DNA from: Streptomyces chattanoogensis
GTDB lineage: Bacteria; Actinomycetota; Actinomycetes; Streptomycetales; Streptomycetaceae
Reading direction: 5' to 3'
Assembly (NCBI RefSeq): GCF_001294335.1
Contig: NZ_LGKG01000140.1
Location: 1 to 64,000, forward strand
Length of the DNA stretch: 64,000 bases
A model generated the notes under the pieces. That model saw only the letters and a list, made by a program, of their open reading frames with translations, had not been told where the DNA came from and did no database searches. Shown piece after piece: positions 1 through 10,752 of this stretch. A program made the position numbers and the translations under genes. Within the stretch, counting starts at the first letter, position 1, and every line of letters starts with the position of its first letter.

Positions 1-29
1 TGACCGTCCGGCTTTCGCTTTTCGGTCTT

Positions 30-128
30 TCCGACTTTAGCAGATCCGGGCCTCGCCGTTTCCGGTCGAATTTCGGTTCCGATTTCCCGTCGGAGGGGGC
101 GCCTTTCGGCTTGTCCGACTTTAACAGA
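30..128 (-). promoter_or_regulatory. Tandem rRNA-operon-type promoters reading out of the window
   Basis: Read on the minus strand, the motif TCTGYTAAAGTCGGA occurs twice, at 128-114 and 44-30, exactly 84 bp apart. Each carries a TAAAGT -10 hexamer. The sequence after the second copy (GACCGAAAAGCGAAAGCC) resembles the pre-16S leader of Streptomyces rrn operons as I recall it. I infer two of the several promoters of an rRNA operon whose 16S gene lies just left of base 1. No clear -35 box is visible, which is not unusual for rrn promoters in this genus. Positions 129-222 hold nothing I can identify. Confidence 0.65.
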
Positions 129-222
129 ATGTTTTGGGTCGGAATTCCGCTACCGCGGGGGAGGCATGTCCGTACGCGCTGGCGTGCAGGGCTTCCCGTT
201 CGGGCGGAGCCGTAAACCTACT

Positions 223-262
223 GGAGCGGGGCGCCCGGATGCAAATCCGGGTGCCCCGCTCC
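223..262 (-). terminator. rnj terminator
   Basis: An 18-bp stem (223-240 with 245-262, one G-U type mismatch) closes a GCAA loop, 41 nt beyond the rnj stop codon. It is the natural end of the rnj transcript. Confidence 0.85.
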
Positions 263-302
263 GACTTGAGGACCTTCGTACGACTTCGTACGGCCTCGGG
301 CG

Positions 303-1988
303 TCAGACCTCGACGACCACGGGGAGGATCATCGGGCGCCGACGGTAGTTGTCGGACACCCACTTGCCGACCGAGCGGCGGATCAGCTGCTGGAGCTGGT
401 GGGGCTCGGTGATGCCGTCCTGGGCCGACTTGGCCAGGGCCTCCTCGATCTTCGGGATGACCCCCTGGAAGGCCGTGTCGTCGATGCCGGAACCGCGGGC
501 GTGCACGTCCGGACCGCCGGTGACCTTGCCGGTGCTGCTGTCCACGACCACGAAGACCGAGATGATGCCTTCGTCGCCGAGGATGCGGCGGTCCTTGAGG
601 TGGGTTTCGGTGACATCGCCGACCGAGAGGCCGTCGACGTAGACATAGCCCGCCTGGACCTTGCCGGCGATCTTTGCGACGCCATCGACGAGATCGACCG
701 CGACGCCGTCCTCGGCGATGACGATGCGGTCCTTCGGTACGCCGGTCAGGGCTCCCAGTTCGGCGTTGGCGCGCAGATGGCGCCATTCGCCGTGCACCGG
801 CATCAGGTTTCTGGGCTTGCAGATGTTGTAGAAGTATAGGAGTTCGCCGGCCGACGCATGGCCGGAGACATGCACCTTGGCGTTGCCCTTGTGGACGACG
901 TTGGCGCCCCAGCGGGTCAGGCCGTTGATCACGCGGTAGACCGCGTTCTCGTTGCCCGGGATGAGGGAGGACGCCAGGATCACGGTGTCGCCCTGGACGA
1001 TGCGGATCTGGTGGTCCCGGTTGGCCATACGGGAGAGCGCGGCCATCGGCTCGCCCTGGGAGCCGGTGCAGACCAGGACGACCTCGTCGTCGGGGAGGTC
1101 GTCGAGGGTCTTGACGTCGACGACCAGGCCCGCCGGGACATTGAGGTAACCCAGGTCGCGGGCGATGCCCATGTTGCGGACCATCGAACGGCCGACGAAG
1201 GCGACCCGGCGGCCGTATTCGTGGGCGGCGTCGAGGATCTGCTGGATGCGGTGCACATGGCTGGCGAAGCTGGCCACGATGATGCGCTTCTGGGCGTTGG
1301 CGAACACCTGGCGCAGCACGTTCGAGATGTCGCGCTCGGGCGGGACGAAGCCCGGGACCTCGGCGTTCGTGGAGTCGGAGAGGAGAAGGTCGATGCCTTC
1401 CTCGCCGAGCTTGGCGAAGGCGGGGAGGTCGGTGAGGCGGCGGTCCAGCGGGAGCTGGTCCATCTTGAAGTCGCCGGTGTGGACGATCATGCCCGCCGGA
1501 GTGCGGATGGCCACTGCCAGGGCGTCCGGGATGGAGTGGTTGACGGCCACGAACTGGCAGTCGAAGGGCCCCAGGCGCTCGCGGTCGCCCTCGGCGACCT
1601 CCAGCGTGTAGGGACGGATGCGGTGCTCCTGGAGCTTGGCCTCGATCAGGGCGAGGGTCAGCTTGGAGCCGATCAGGGGGATGTCCGGCTTCTCGCGCAG
1701 GAGATAGGGGACACCGCCGATGTGGTCCTCGTGGCCGTGCGTGAGCACGATGCCGTCGATGTCGTCGAGGCGGTCCCGGATGGACGAGAAGTCCGGCAGG
1801 ATCAGGTCGATTCCGGGCTGCTCCTCCTCGGGGAAAAGCACTCCGCAGTCGACGATCAGCAGCCGGCCGCCGTACTCGAAGACCGTCATGTTGCGGCCGA
1901 TCTCACCCAGGCCGCCGAGGGGGGTGACGCGCAGGCCGCCCTTGGGAAGCTTCGGCGGGGCGCCGAGCTCGGGATGCGGATGACTCAA
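303..1988 (-). CDS. rnj: Ribonuclease J
   Basis: This is a metallo-beta-lactamase/beta-CASP RNase with 5'-to-3' exonuclease and endonuclease activity in mRNA and rRNA maturation. The zinc-binding motif HGHEDH lies at residues 84-89 in an N-terminal beta-lactamase fold. The beta-CASP domain follows, with the second ligand set around GHASAGEL, and then the C-terminal domain. The reading frame extends upstream, but I chose the TTG at 1988. It is preceded by a GAGGAG ribosome site and gives 561 aa, the usual Streptomyces length, starting MSHPHPELG. It sits 128 bp downstream of dapA on the same strand, with no clear terminator between them, so they may be co-transcribed. Confidence 0.95.
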   Translation of the reverse strand: MSHPHPELGAPPKLPKGGLRVTPLGGLGEIGRNMTVFEYGGRLLIVDCGVLFPEEEQPGIDLILPDFSSIRDRLDDIDGIVLTHGHEDHIGGVPYLLREKPDIPLIGSKLTLALIEAKLQEHRIRPYTLEVAEGDRERLGPFDCQFVAVNHSIPDALAVAIRTPAGMIVHTGDFKMDQLPLDRRLTDLPAFAKLGEEGIDLLLSDSTNAEVPGFVPPERDISNVLRQVFANAQKRIIVASFASHVHRIQQILDAAHEYGRRVAFVGRSMVRNMGIARDLGYLNVPAGLVVDVKTLDDLPDDEVVLVCTGSQGEPMAALSRMANRDHQIRIVQGDTVILASSLIPGNENAVYRVINGLTRWGANVVHKGNAKVHVSGHASAGELLYFYNICKPRNLMPVHGEWRHLRANAELGALTGVPKDRIVIAEDGVAVDLVDGVAKIAGKVQAGYVYVDGLSVGDVTETHLKDRRILGDEGIISVFVVVDSSTGKVTGGPDVHARGSGIDDTAFQGVIPKIEEALAKSAQDGITEPHQLQQLIRRSVGKWVSDNYRRRPMILPVVVEV

Positions 1989-2116
1989 AAGACTCTCCTC
2001 ACCACACGCGCCACGCTGCCGTCGAGGCACGTGGCGCGCATGACATTCGTGCACTTGCTATGTGGCGGTTGTTGGTCGGTATGCAGTTGTGCGGTGTTCA
2101 GTTGTGAAGTCTGTGA

Positions 2117-3016
2117 TCAGAGTTGTACCCCGCCGGCGGCAAGGTCGCGCTTGAGCTGTTCGGTCTCCTCGGGGGAGAGCTCGACCAGCGGCAGGCGCAG
2201 CGGCCCTGCGGGCAGGTCCTGAATGCCGAGGGCGGCCTTGGTGGTGATCACGCCCTGGGTGCGGAACATGCCGGTGAAGACGGGCAGCAGCTTCTGATGG
2301 ATCTCGGTGGCCTTGGTGACGTCGCCGTTGATGTGGGCGTCCAGGAGGGCGCGCAGCTCGGGCGTCACGAGGTGGCTGACGACGGAGACGAAGCCCACGG
2401 CGCCGACCGAGAGCAGCGGGAGGTTGAGCATGTCGTCGCCGCTGTACCAGGCGAGACCGGAGCGGGCGATGGCCCAGCTGGCGCGGCCCAGGTCGCCCTT
2501 GGCGTCCTTGTTGGCGACGATCCGGGGGTGCTCGGCGAGCCGGACGAGGGTCTCGGTGTTGATCGGGACGCCGCTGCGGCCGGGGATGTCGTAGAGCATG
2601 ACCGGCAGGTCGGTGGCGTCCGCGATGGCGGTGAAGTGACGCAGCAGGCCCTCCTGCGGGGGCTTGCTGTAGTACGGCGTCACCGCGAGCAGGCCGTGGG
2701 CGCCGGCGTCCTGGGCGGCGCGGGCGAGCTCGAGGCTGTGCCGGGTGTCGTTGGTACCGACTCCGGCCAGGACAAAGGCGCGGTCTCCGACGGCATCGAC
2801 CACGGCGCGTACGAGCTGGGCTTTCTCGGCATCGCTGGTGGTCGGGGACTCACCGGTGGTGCCGCTGACGACGAGGCCGTCGTTGCCGGCGTCCACCAGA
2901 TGGGCGGCGAGCCGCTGGGCGCCATCGAGGTCGAGTGCGCCATCCGCCGTGAACGGCGTGACCATGGCGGTCAGCACCCGCCCGAAGGGGGTCTGCGGTG
3001 TGGAAGTCGGAGCCAT
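2117..3016 (-). CDS. dapA: 4-hydroxy-tetrahydrodipicolinate synthase
   Basis: It condenses pyruvate with aspartate semialdehyde, the first committed step of the lysine/diaminopimelate pathway. The TIM-barrel lyase hallmarks are GTTGE near residue 52, the PYYSKP segment at 114-119, Tyr142 in LYDIPGR, and the Schiff-base lysine Lys170 in IVANKDAKGD. The start at 3016 (MAPTSTPQ) gives 299 aa, the normal family length; the open frame upstream is non-homologous. The ribosome site is weak (GTGGGA). dapB lies 2.6 kb away on the same strand, so the two DAP steps are clustered but not adjacent. Streptomyces genomes often carry more than one dapA, so this may not be the only copy. Confidence 0.95.
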   Translation of the reverse strand: MAPTSTPQTPFGRVLTAMVTPFTADGALDLDGAQRLAAHLVDAGNDGLVVSGTTGESPTTSDAEKAQLVRAVVDAVGDRAFVLAGVGTNDTRHSLELARAAQDAGAHGLLAVTPYYSKPPQEGLLRHFTAIADATDLPVMLYDIPGRSGVPINTETLVRLAEHPRIVANKDAKGDLGRASWAIARSGLAWYSGDDMLNLPLLSVGAVGFVSVVSHLVTPELRALLDAHINGDVTKATEIHQKLLPVFTGMFRTQGVITTKAALGIQDLPAGPLRLPLVELSPEETEQLKRDLAAGGVQL

Positions 3017-3077
3017 GGGTCCCACGCTACTCGTAGCGCACCTCGGGATGCGCGCCTGGGGAGCAGGGATGTGGACT

Positions 3078-3113
3078 CCGGCACTGCCTGCTCGGGGGTT
3101 CAAGCAGTGCCGG
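3078..3113 (-). terminator. Possible thyX terminator hairpin
   Basis: A 10-bp perfect stem (CCGGCACTGC with GCAGTGCCGG, 3078-3087 and 3104-3113) lies in the 198-bp gap between thyX and dapA. It is about 100 nt past the thyX stop and 60 nt before the dapA start, so it could equally be a dapA leader structure. Confidence 0.4.
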
Positions 3114-3214
3114 GTCCGTTTGTTCAGAGTAGATGAACTTCTCAAAGTGCCGCAATCCGGACACTTCAGGCATCCACTCCCCTGCCTGCGGCGCCCCGCC
3201 CGCCGCCTGGTGCT

Positions 3215-3973
3215 TTACGGCGCAATGCGGCCGTTCGCATTGAATGCGCCGTGGGTGAGCGGCATGAGTTCGGCCCAGTGGGCCTCCATCTGCTCGCCGA
3301 CCATCTCGATCTCGCGCTGGGGGAAGGAGGGCACCTTCGCCTGCTCGTGCTGGGTGCGCAGGCCGAGGAAGTGCATCAGCGAGCGGGCGTTGCACGTCGC
3401 GTACATCGAGGAGAACAGGCCGACGGGGAGGACGGCGCGGGCCACCTCACGGGCGACGCCGGCGGCGAGCATCTCCTGGTAGGCCTCGTAGGCCTGGCGG
3501 TAGGTGTCCTCCATGACGCGGGTGGTGAGCTCGTGCTGCGCCGGGGTGCCCTCGACGAACTCGTACTTGCCGGGGCGGCCCTGCTGGACCAGCTTGCGGG
3601 ACTCGCCGGGAACGTAGAAGACCGGCTCCAGCTGCCGGTAGCGGCCGGACTCCTCGTTGTACGACCAGCCGACGCGGTGCCGCATGAACTCGCGGAAGAC
3701 GAAGATCGGCGCGCTGATGAAGAACGTCATGGAGTTGTGCTCGAAGGGGCTGCCGTGGCGGTCCCGCATGAGGAAGTTGATCAGGCCCTTGGAACGCTCG
3801 GGGTCCTTCTGGAGCTCCTCCAGGGACTGCTCGCCGGCCGTGGAGACGCGGGCGGCCCAGAGCACGTCACTGTCGGCCGCGCTGTGCTTGACCAGCTCGA
3901 CCGTCACCTCGCTCCGGAAGCTGGCGGCTGCGCCGTCAGGGCTCTCAGTGCTCTCGGCGGGGGTGTGGGACAC
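3215..3973 (-). CDS. thyX: FAD-dependent thymidylate synthase
   Basis: ThyX makes dTMP from dUMP using methylene-tetrahydrofolate and FADH2, and is unrelated to ThyA. The signature RHRxxSxxxxSxRY is present in slightly altered form as RHRVGWSYNEESGRY, at residues 98-112. The fold continues with a helical C-terminal half containing FLGLRTQ..QAQ-type residues. The length of 252 aa is typical. The ATG at 3973 is preceded by GGAAGGAA. The gene is transcribed towards dapA. Nothing in the window indicates whether a ThyA is also present in the genome. Confidence 0.95.
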   Translation of the reverse strand: MSHTPAESTESPDGAAASFRSEVTVELVKHSAADSDVLWAARVSTAGEQSLEELQKDPERSKGLINFLMRDRHGSPFEHNSMTFFISAPIFVFREFMRHRVGWSYNEESGRYRQLEPVFYVPGESRKLVQQGRPGKYEFVEGTPAQHELTTRVMEDTYRQAYEAYQEMLAAGVAREVARAVLPVGLFSSMYATCNARSLMHFLGLRTQHEQAKVPSFPQREIEMVGEQMEAHWAELMPLTHGAFNANGRIAP

Positions 3974-4216
3974 CGGCGGTTCCTTCCAATCGATCCTCGT
4001 GCGGCGCCCAGCCTACGGCCCGCCACCGACAGGCCGGGAAAGCTCCGGAACCGACTCCTGATACCTCGTTAGCCGCAAAACGGACCCCGCGTGCCCAGGA
4101 GTGGGCCGGCGCTTGATATTTTTCACAGAAGACGCTGAAAACGGGCACCAAACGGACGACAAAGACGTCTACCCCTGTGACAGTGCCCACTTCGAGGTTC
4201 CTAGGAGAGCCCGCTC

Positions 4217-4456
4217 ATGTTCCGCCGGCGAGAGCCCGTCCCGTTCGCCTTCGTTGCCGAGGCAGACCGGTTCCGCAGCAATGTCACTCCCCCGCCGCGC
4301 CAGCGCGCCTCACGGACGCAGCTTCTCGGCCATTCCCTGATCACCCTGACCGTCGTGGGCGGCCTGGCCGGTGCCCTGCTGTTCGGCATTCCGTCGCTGC
4401 AGCAGGACAGCTCCGGCCCCAGCCGGGTCCATCACTCCGAGGCGGCGCACCGCTGA
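4217..4456 (+). CDS. Small single-pass membrane protein, unknown function
   Basis: This 79-aa protein begins with a basic, Phe/Arg-rich segment and has one hydrophobic stretch at about residues 36-57 (LITLTVVGGLAGALLFGIP), followed by a short Ser/His-rich tail. The ATG at 4217 follows a good AGGAG site (4202-4206). It is divergent from thyX across a 243-bp gap. I do not recognise a family. Gene status rests on the ribosome site, the coherent membrane segment and high GC at third codon positions. Confidence 0.7.
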   Translation: MFRRREPVPFAFVAEADRFRSNVTPPPRQRASRTQLLGHSLITLTVVGGLAGALLFGIPSLQQDSSGPSRVHHSEAAHR

Positions 4457-4558
4457 CCGTGCGGGCGGCGGAGCGGCACCGGGTGGTTCCGCTCCGCGGG
4501 GCCCGATAGCCTCACCGGTCACAGCATCCGTATGCGTGTCCATGAGTGAGGTTCTGCC

Positions 4559-5116
4559 GTGCCCCTGCCCTTCCTGACGGCCGACCGCGACCTCGACGGC
4601 GGTGGCCGTACGGCGGACCGGGCCGCACTCCCGCATACCGGGCCCGACCGCTGGCGCCGTCCCTACCGCCCCGGACCGTGGCGAGTGGGGACGGCGGCGG
4701 TGTTTTTGCTGCTCGCCTCGTTCGTCCTGCTGTCGGCGATGATCATCGGGCTGGCCGGTTCGCTCACCGGCGCCGTGATCTGTGGGGTGGTCGCGGCGCT
4801 GCTGATCGCCTTCGCCCTGCGCCTGTTGCGCGCGGGGGTGTGGGTGAGCGCGAGCGGTCTGCGGCAGGTAGGACTGCTGCGTACGACGACCGATCCGTGG
4901 AGCGCCGTCGCCATGGTCCGTACGGTGCAGCAGCCGGTGCGCTGGCTGGGGCTGCCGCGTACGGTGCAGGGCCAGGCCGTGATCGTCCACCGGGTGCCGG
5001 CCGAAGAGCCCCGGGTCCTCATCACGGACCGCAACAGTGACTTCCAGTCCCGCGCCGATGCCTTCGAGCGGGCGGCGGATGTGCTGGAGGCATGGGCGGC
5101 GGAGTACCGCTCCTAG
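4559..5116 (+). CDS. Membrane protein with PH-like cytoplasmic domain
   Basis: The 185-aa product has an N-terminal Pro/Arg-rich region, two adjacent transmembrane helices at about residues 42-85, then a soluble domain. That domain (RLLRAGVWVSASGLRQVGLLRTTT..PWSAV onward) resembles the bacterial PH-like domains found after paired helices in actinobacterial membrane proteins. The GTG at 4559 follows GTGAGG. It lies 102 bp after the small membrane gene on the same strand and converges on the next gene across a shared terminator. No specific function can be given. Confidence 0.8.
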   Translation: MPLPFLTADRDLDGGGRTADRAALPHTGPDRWRRPYRPGPWRVGTAAVFLLLASFVLLSAMIIGLAGSLTGAVICGVVAALLIAFALRLLRAGVWVSASGLRQVGLLRTTTDPWSAVAMVRTVQQPVRWLGLPRTVQGQAVIVHRVPAEEPRVLITDRNSDFQSRADAFERAADVLEAWAAEYRS

Positions 5117-5170
5117 CGCGGCCACGCGGCCACGCAGCCGCCCCGGCCGGACGGCCGCCCCGCACCCCCG

Positions 5171-5200
5171 AGCCCGTACGGATTCAGCTCCGTACGGGCT
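5171..5200. terminator. Bidirectional terminator
   Basis: A perfect 12-bp stem (AGCCCGTACGGA and its complement, 5171-5182 and 5189-5200) with a 6-nt loop serves the convergent pair ending at 5116 and 5184. It overlaps the last codons of the minus-strand gene. Confidence 0.8.
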
Positions 5201-5636
5201 TCTTGTCGTGCAGGGCGATGGCGTGCTGCATCGCCTTGCGGGCGCGTGGGGTGTCGCGGGCGTCGTGGTAGGCGACCGCGAGGCGGAACCAGGTGCGCCA
5301 GTCGCCGGGGGCCTCCTCCGTTTCGGCCTGCCGCCTGGCGAAGACCTCGTCGGCCGAGTCGCGGTCGATCCGGCCGCCGGGGGTGCGCCGCAGCTCGTCG
5401 ACCGGCAGCCCGCCCTCGGCCTCCAGCTCGCGCGCAAGGATGCCGGCCCTGCGCGCGAACCGGGTGGTGTGCCAGAGGAACCACAGGCCGATGAACGGCA
5501 GGATCAGGACGGCGGCGCCGAAGGCGACGGTGACCGCGGTGCCCTGCTCGATGAGCAGGACGCCGCGGCTGCCGACCAAAACGAAATAGACGACGAGAAC
5601 GGCCGCGAGGACGAAGTAGGTGATCTTTGCGCGCAC
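5184..5636 (-). CDS. Membrane protein with TPR-like C-terminus
   Basis: The 150-aa protein has two transmembrane helices (about residues 6-26 and 33-58) followed by an Arg/Glu-rich linker. Its C-terminal segment DWRTWFRLAVAYHDARDTPRA looks like a single tetratricopeptide-type helix pair. The start is GTG at 5636. It lies 14 bp upstream of dapB-proximal sequence on the same strand, i.e. immediately downstream of dapB, and probably belongs to the dapB transcript. The function is unknown. Confidence 0.8.
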   Translation of the reverse strand: MRAKITYFVLAAVLVVYFVLVGSRGVLLIEQGTAVTVAFGAAVLILPFIGLWFLWHTTRFARRAGILARELEAEGGLPVDELRRTPGGRIDRDSADEVFARRQAETEEAPGDWRTWFRLAVAYHDARDTPRARKAMQHAIALHDKKPVRS

Positions 5637-5650
5637 GGTGGGGTTGCCCG

Positions 5651-7826
<2,176 letters not shown>

Positions 7827-7830
<4 letters not shown>

Positions 7831-10043
7831 TTGTCGGCGTCGTCCTTCTTGTCGGCGTCGTCTTCACCCTCGATGACGGGGATCAGCGACAGCTTGCCGC
7901 GCTGGTCGATCTCGGCGATCTCGACCTGGACCTTGGCGCCCACCGCGAGCACGTCCTCGACGTTCTCCACGCGCTTGCCGCCGGCCAGCTTGCGGATCTG
8001 CGAGATGTGCAGCAGGCCGTCCTTGCCCGGGAGCAGGGAGACGAACGCACCGAAGGTGGTGGTCTTGACGACCGTGCCCAGGTAGCGCTCGCCGACCTCC
8101 GGCATGGTCGGGTTGGCGATGCCGTTGATCGTGGCGCGGGCGGCCTCGGCGGCCGGACCGTCGGCGGCACCGATGTAGATGGTGCCGTCGTCCTCGATCG
8201 TGATGTCGGCGCCGGTGTCCTCCTGGATCTGGTTGATCATCTTGCCCTTGGGGCCGATGACCTCACCGATCTTGTCCACCGGGATCTTGACGGTGATGAT
8301 CCGCGGCGCGTTCGGGGACATCTCGTCCGGAACGTCGATCGCCTCGTTCATCACGTCCAGGATGTGCATCCGGGCGTCGCGGGCCTGCTTGAGGGCCGCG
8401 GCCAGGACGGAGGCCGGGATGCCGTCCAGCTTGGTGTCCAGCTGGAGGGCGGTCACGAAGGTCTTCGTGCCGGCGACCTTGAAGTCCATGTCACCGAACG
8501 CGTCCTCCGCACCGAGGATGTCGGTGAGGGTGACGTAGTGGGTCTCGCCGTCGATCTCCTGGGAGATCAGGCCCATGGCGATACCCGCGACCGGGGCCTT
8601 GAGCGGCACACCGGCGTTGAACAGCGACATGGTCGAGGCGCAGACCGAGCCCATGGACGTGGATCCGTTGGAGCCGAGGGCCTCGGAGACCTGACGGATC
8701 GCGTACGGGAACTCCTCGCGGGTCGGCAGCACCGGCACAATGGCGCGCTCGGCCAGCGCGCCGTGGCCGATCTCGCGGCGCTTGGGCGAGCCCACGCGGC
8801 CGGTCTCACCGACGGAGTAGGGCGGGAAGTTGTAGTTGTGCATGTAGCGCTTGCGGGTCACCGGGGAAAGGGTGTCCAGCTGCTGCTCCATGCGGAGCAT
8901 GTTGAGGGTGGTGACGCCCAGGATCTGGGTCTCGCCACGCTCGAACAGGGCGGAGCCGTGCACCCGCGGGATCGCCTCGACCTCGGCGGCGAGCGTACGG
9001 ATGTCCGTGAGGCCGCGGCCGTCGATGCGGACCTTGTCCTTGATGACGCGCTCGCGCACCAGGGACTTGGTCAGCGACCGGTAGGCGGCGGAGATCTCCT
9101 TCTCGCGGCCCTCGAACTCCGGCAGCAGCTTCTCGGCGGCCAGGCCCTTGACGCGGTCCAGCTCGGCCTCGCGGTCCTGCTTGCCGGCGATGGTCAGCGC
9201 CTGGGTGAGCTCGTCCTTGACGGCCTTGGTCAGCGCCTCCAGGACGTCGTCCTGGTAGTCGAGGAAGACCGGGAACTCGCCGGTCGGCTTCGCGGCCTTG
9301 GCGGCGAGGTCCGACTGGGCCTTGCACAGGACCTTGATGAAGGGCTTCGCGGCCTCGAGACCGGCGGCGACGACCTCCTCGGTGGGAGCCTCGGCACCGT
9401 CCTTGACCAGCTGGATGGTCTTCTCGGTGGCCTCGGCCTCGACCATCATGATCGCGACGTCGCCGTCGGGGAGGACCCGGCCGGCCACGACCATGTCGAA
9501 GACGGCGTCCTCGAGCTCGGTGTGCGTCGGGAACGCCACCCACTGGCCCTTGATCAGGGCGACGCGGGTGCCGCCGATGGGACCGGAGAAGGGCAGGCCG
9601 GCCAGCTGCGTGGAGCAGGAGGCGGCGTTGATGGCGACCACGTCGTAGAGGTGGTCGGGGTTGAGCGCCATGATCGTCTCAACGATCTGGATCTCGTTGC
9701 GCAGGCCCTTCTTGAAGGACGGGCGCAGCGGCCGGTCGATCAGCCGGCAGGTGAGGACGGCGTCCTCGGAGGGACGGCCCTCACGGCGGAAGAAGGAGCC
9801 GGGGATCTTCCCGGCTGCGTACATCCGCTCCTCGACGTCGACGGTCAGCGGGAAGAAGTCCAGCTGGTCCTTGGGCGTCTTGGAAGCGGAGGTGGCCGAC
9901 AGCACCATGGTGTCGTCGTCCAGGTACGCCACGGCGGAACCGGCGGCCTGCTTGGCCAGGCGGCCCGTCTCGAAGCGGATGGTACGGGTGCCGAACGAAC
10001 CGTTGTCGATCACGGCCTCGGCGTAGTGGGTCTCGTTCTCCAC
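7827..10043 (-). CDS. pnp: Polynucleotide phosphorylase
   Basis: This 3'-to-5' phosphorolytic exoribonuclease and RNA polymerase has in Streptomyces also been described as guanosine pentaphosphate synthetase. The 738-aa chain shows two RNase PH domains separated by an all-helical linker. A KH domain follows ([29 protein letters not shown] region, GPKG loop), then an S1 domain ([33 protein letters not shown]), and an acidic Lys/Asp tail. The ATG at 10043 is preceded by GAGGAG. It lies downstream of rpsO, with a large structured spacer between them that probably controls its expression. Confidence 0.97.
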
Positions 10044-10100
10044 TAGGAATATCTCCTCGTCTGCGTCCGCTGCCCGTGTGGCAGCGGACCTTCTGCGGTG

Positions 10101-10184
10101 GAGCGCCGTACGGGCCGGTCTTCGATCGAAGCTCCCGGAGATCTCCGGGGGCCACTACCGAGGACCGGCGGCCAGGTGGCGCTC
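10101..10184 (-). promoter_or_regulatory. Branched stem-loop in the rpsO-pnp spacer
   Basis: Nested complementary blocks build a long structure: GAGCGCC (10101-10107) pairs with GGCGCTC (10178-10184), and GCCGGTC (10114-10120) with GACCGGC (10163-10169). The interior holds two palindromes, TTCGATCGAA (10121-10130) and the 16-nt CCCGGAGATCTCCGGG (10134-10149). Known biology of rpsO-pnp operons includes RNase III cleavage in this spacer followed by PNPase autoregulation. I infer this is that processing element. Confidence 0.75.
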
Positions 10185-10270
10185 CCCTGCGTTCGCTTTT
10201 GCGATATGGCACCAGACTACAAACCTTCCGTCCACCGCGTAGTGGCGAAAGGGTCCGGCACGTATGGCAA

Positions 10271-10302
10271 AGGGAGCGGCCCCCGGGTGGGAACCGCTCC
10301 CT
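10271..10302 (-). terminator. rpsO terminator/attenuator
   Basis: A 9-bp stem AGGGAGCGG with CCGCTCCCT (10271-10279 and 10294-10302) begins 10 nt after the rpsO stop. It probably ends most rpsO transcripts, with read-through into pnp. Confidence 0.75.
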
Positions 10303-10312
10303 CTACGGCGTC

Positions 10313-10600
10313 CTACTTGGCGCCCGCCGCACCACGGCGGATGCCGAGGCGCTCGACCAGCGCACGGAAGCGCGTGATGTCCTTCTTGGCCAGGTACTGC
10401 AGCAGGCGGCGGCGCTGGCCGACCAGCAGCAGCAGACCACGGCGGGAGTGGTGGTCGTGCTTGTGGGTCTTCAGGTGCTCGGTCAGGTCCGAGATGCGGC
10501 GGGAGAGCATCGCAACCTGGACCTCGGGGGAACCGGTGTCACCCTCCTTGGTGGCGAACTCGGCCATGATCTGCTTCTTCGTTGCGGCGTCGAGCGACAC
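10313..10600 (-). CDS. rpsO: 30S ribosomal protein S15
   Basis: The 95-aa protein binds 16S rRNA early in assembly of the 30S platform. Characteristic segments are the N-terminal [21 protein letters not shown], the Sx[21 protein letters not shown] core and the basic tail. It starts at ATG 10600 with a GGAGT-type site. It is followed by its own terminator-like hairpin and then pnp, the classic bacterial order. Confidence 0.98.
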   Translation of the reverse strand: MSLDAATKKQIMAEFATKEGDTGSPEVQVAMLSRRISDLTEHLKTHKHDHHSRRGLLLLVGQRRRLLQYLAKKDITRFRALVERLGIRRGAAGAK

Positions 10601-10701
10601 GCGGACTCCTTAAGGATCTGGTCCTTGAGCGCCCCTGGTTTGCTTCACAGGGAATCTTGGATGACTCGAGCGGACCGTCACACAGCGTACCAGCAACAGA
10701 A

Positions 10702-10731
10702 CGGCCCCCCGACCGGGTGGTCGGGGGGCCG
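10702..10731 (-). terminator. eccD terminator
   Basis: A perfect 13-bp stem (10702-10714 with 10719-10731, CGGCCCCCCGACC) with a 4-nt loop starts 22 nt past the eccD stop. It separates the ESX locus from rpsO. Confidence 0.85.
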
Positions 10732-10752
10732 CCGCAGGACCGTGGCCGGCCG

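Noticed and set aside
3078..3113. tRNA-like hairpin containing GGTTCAA
   Set aside because: Only one stem is present; there is no cloverleaf or CCA-adjacent acceptor stem.
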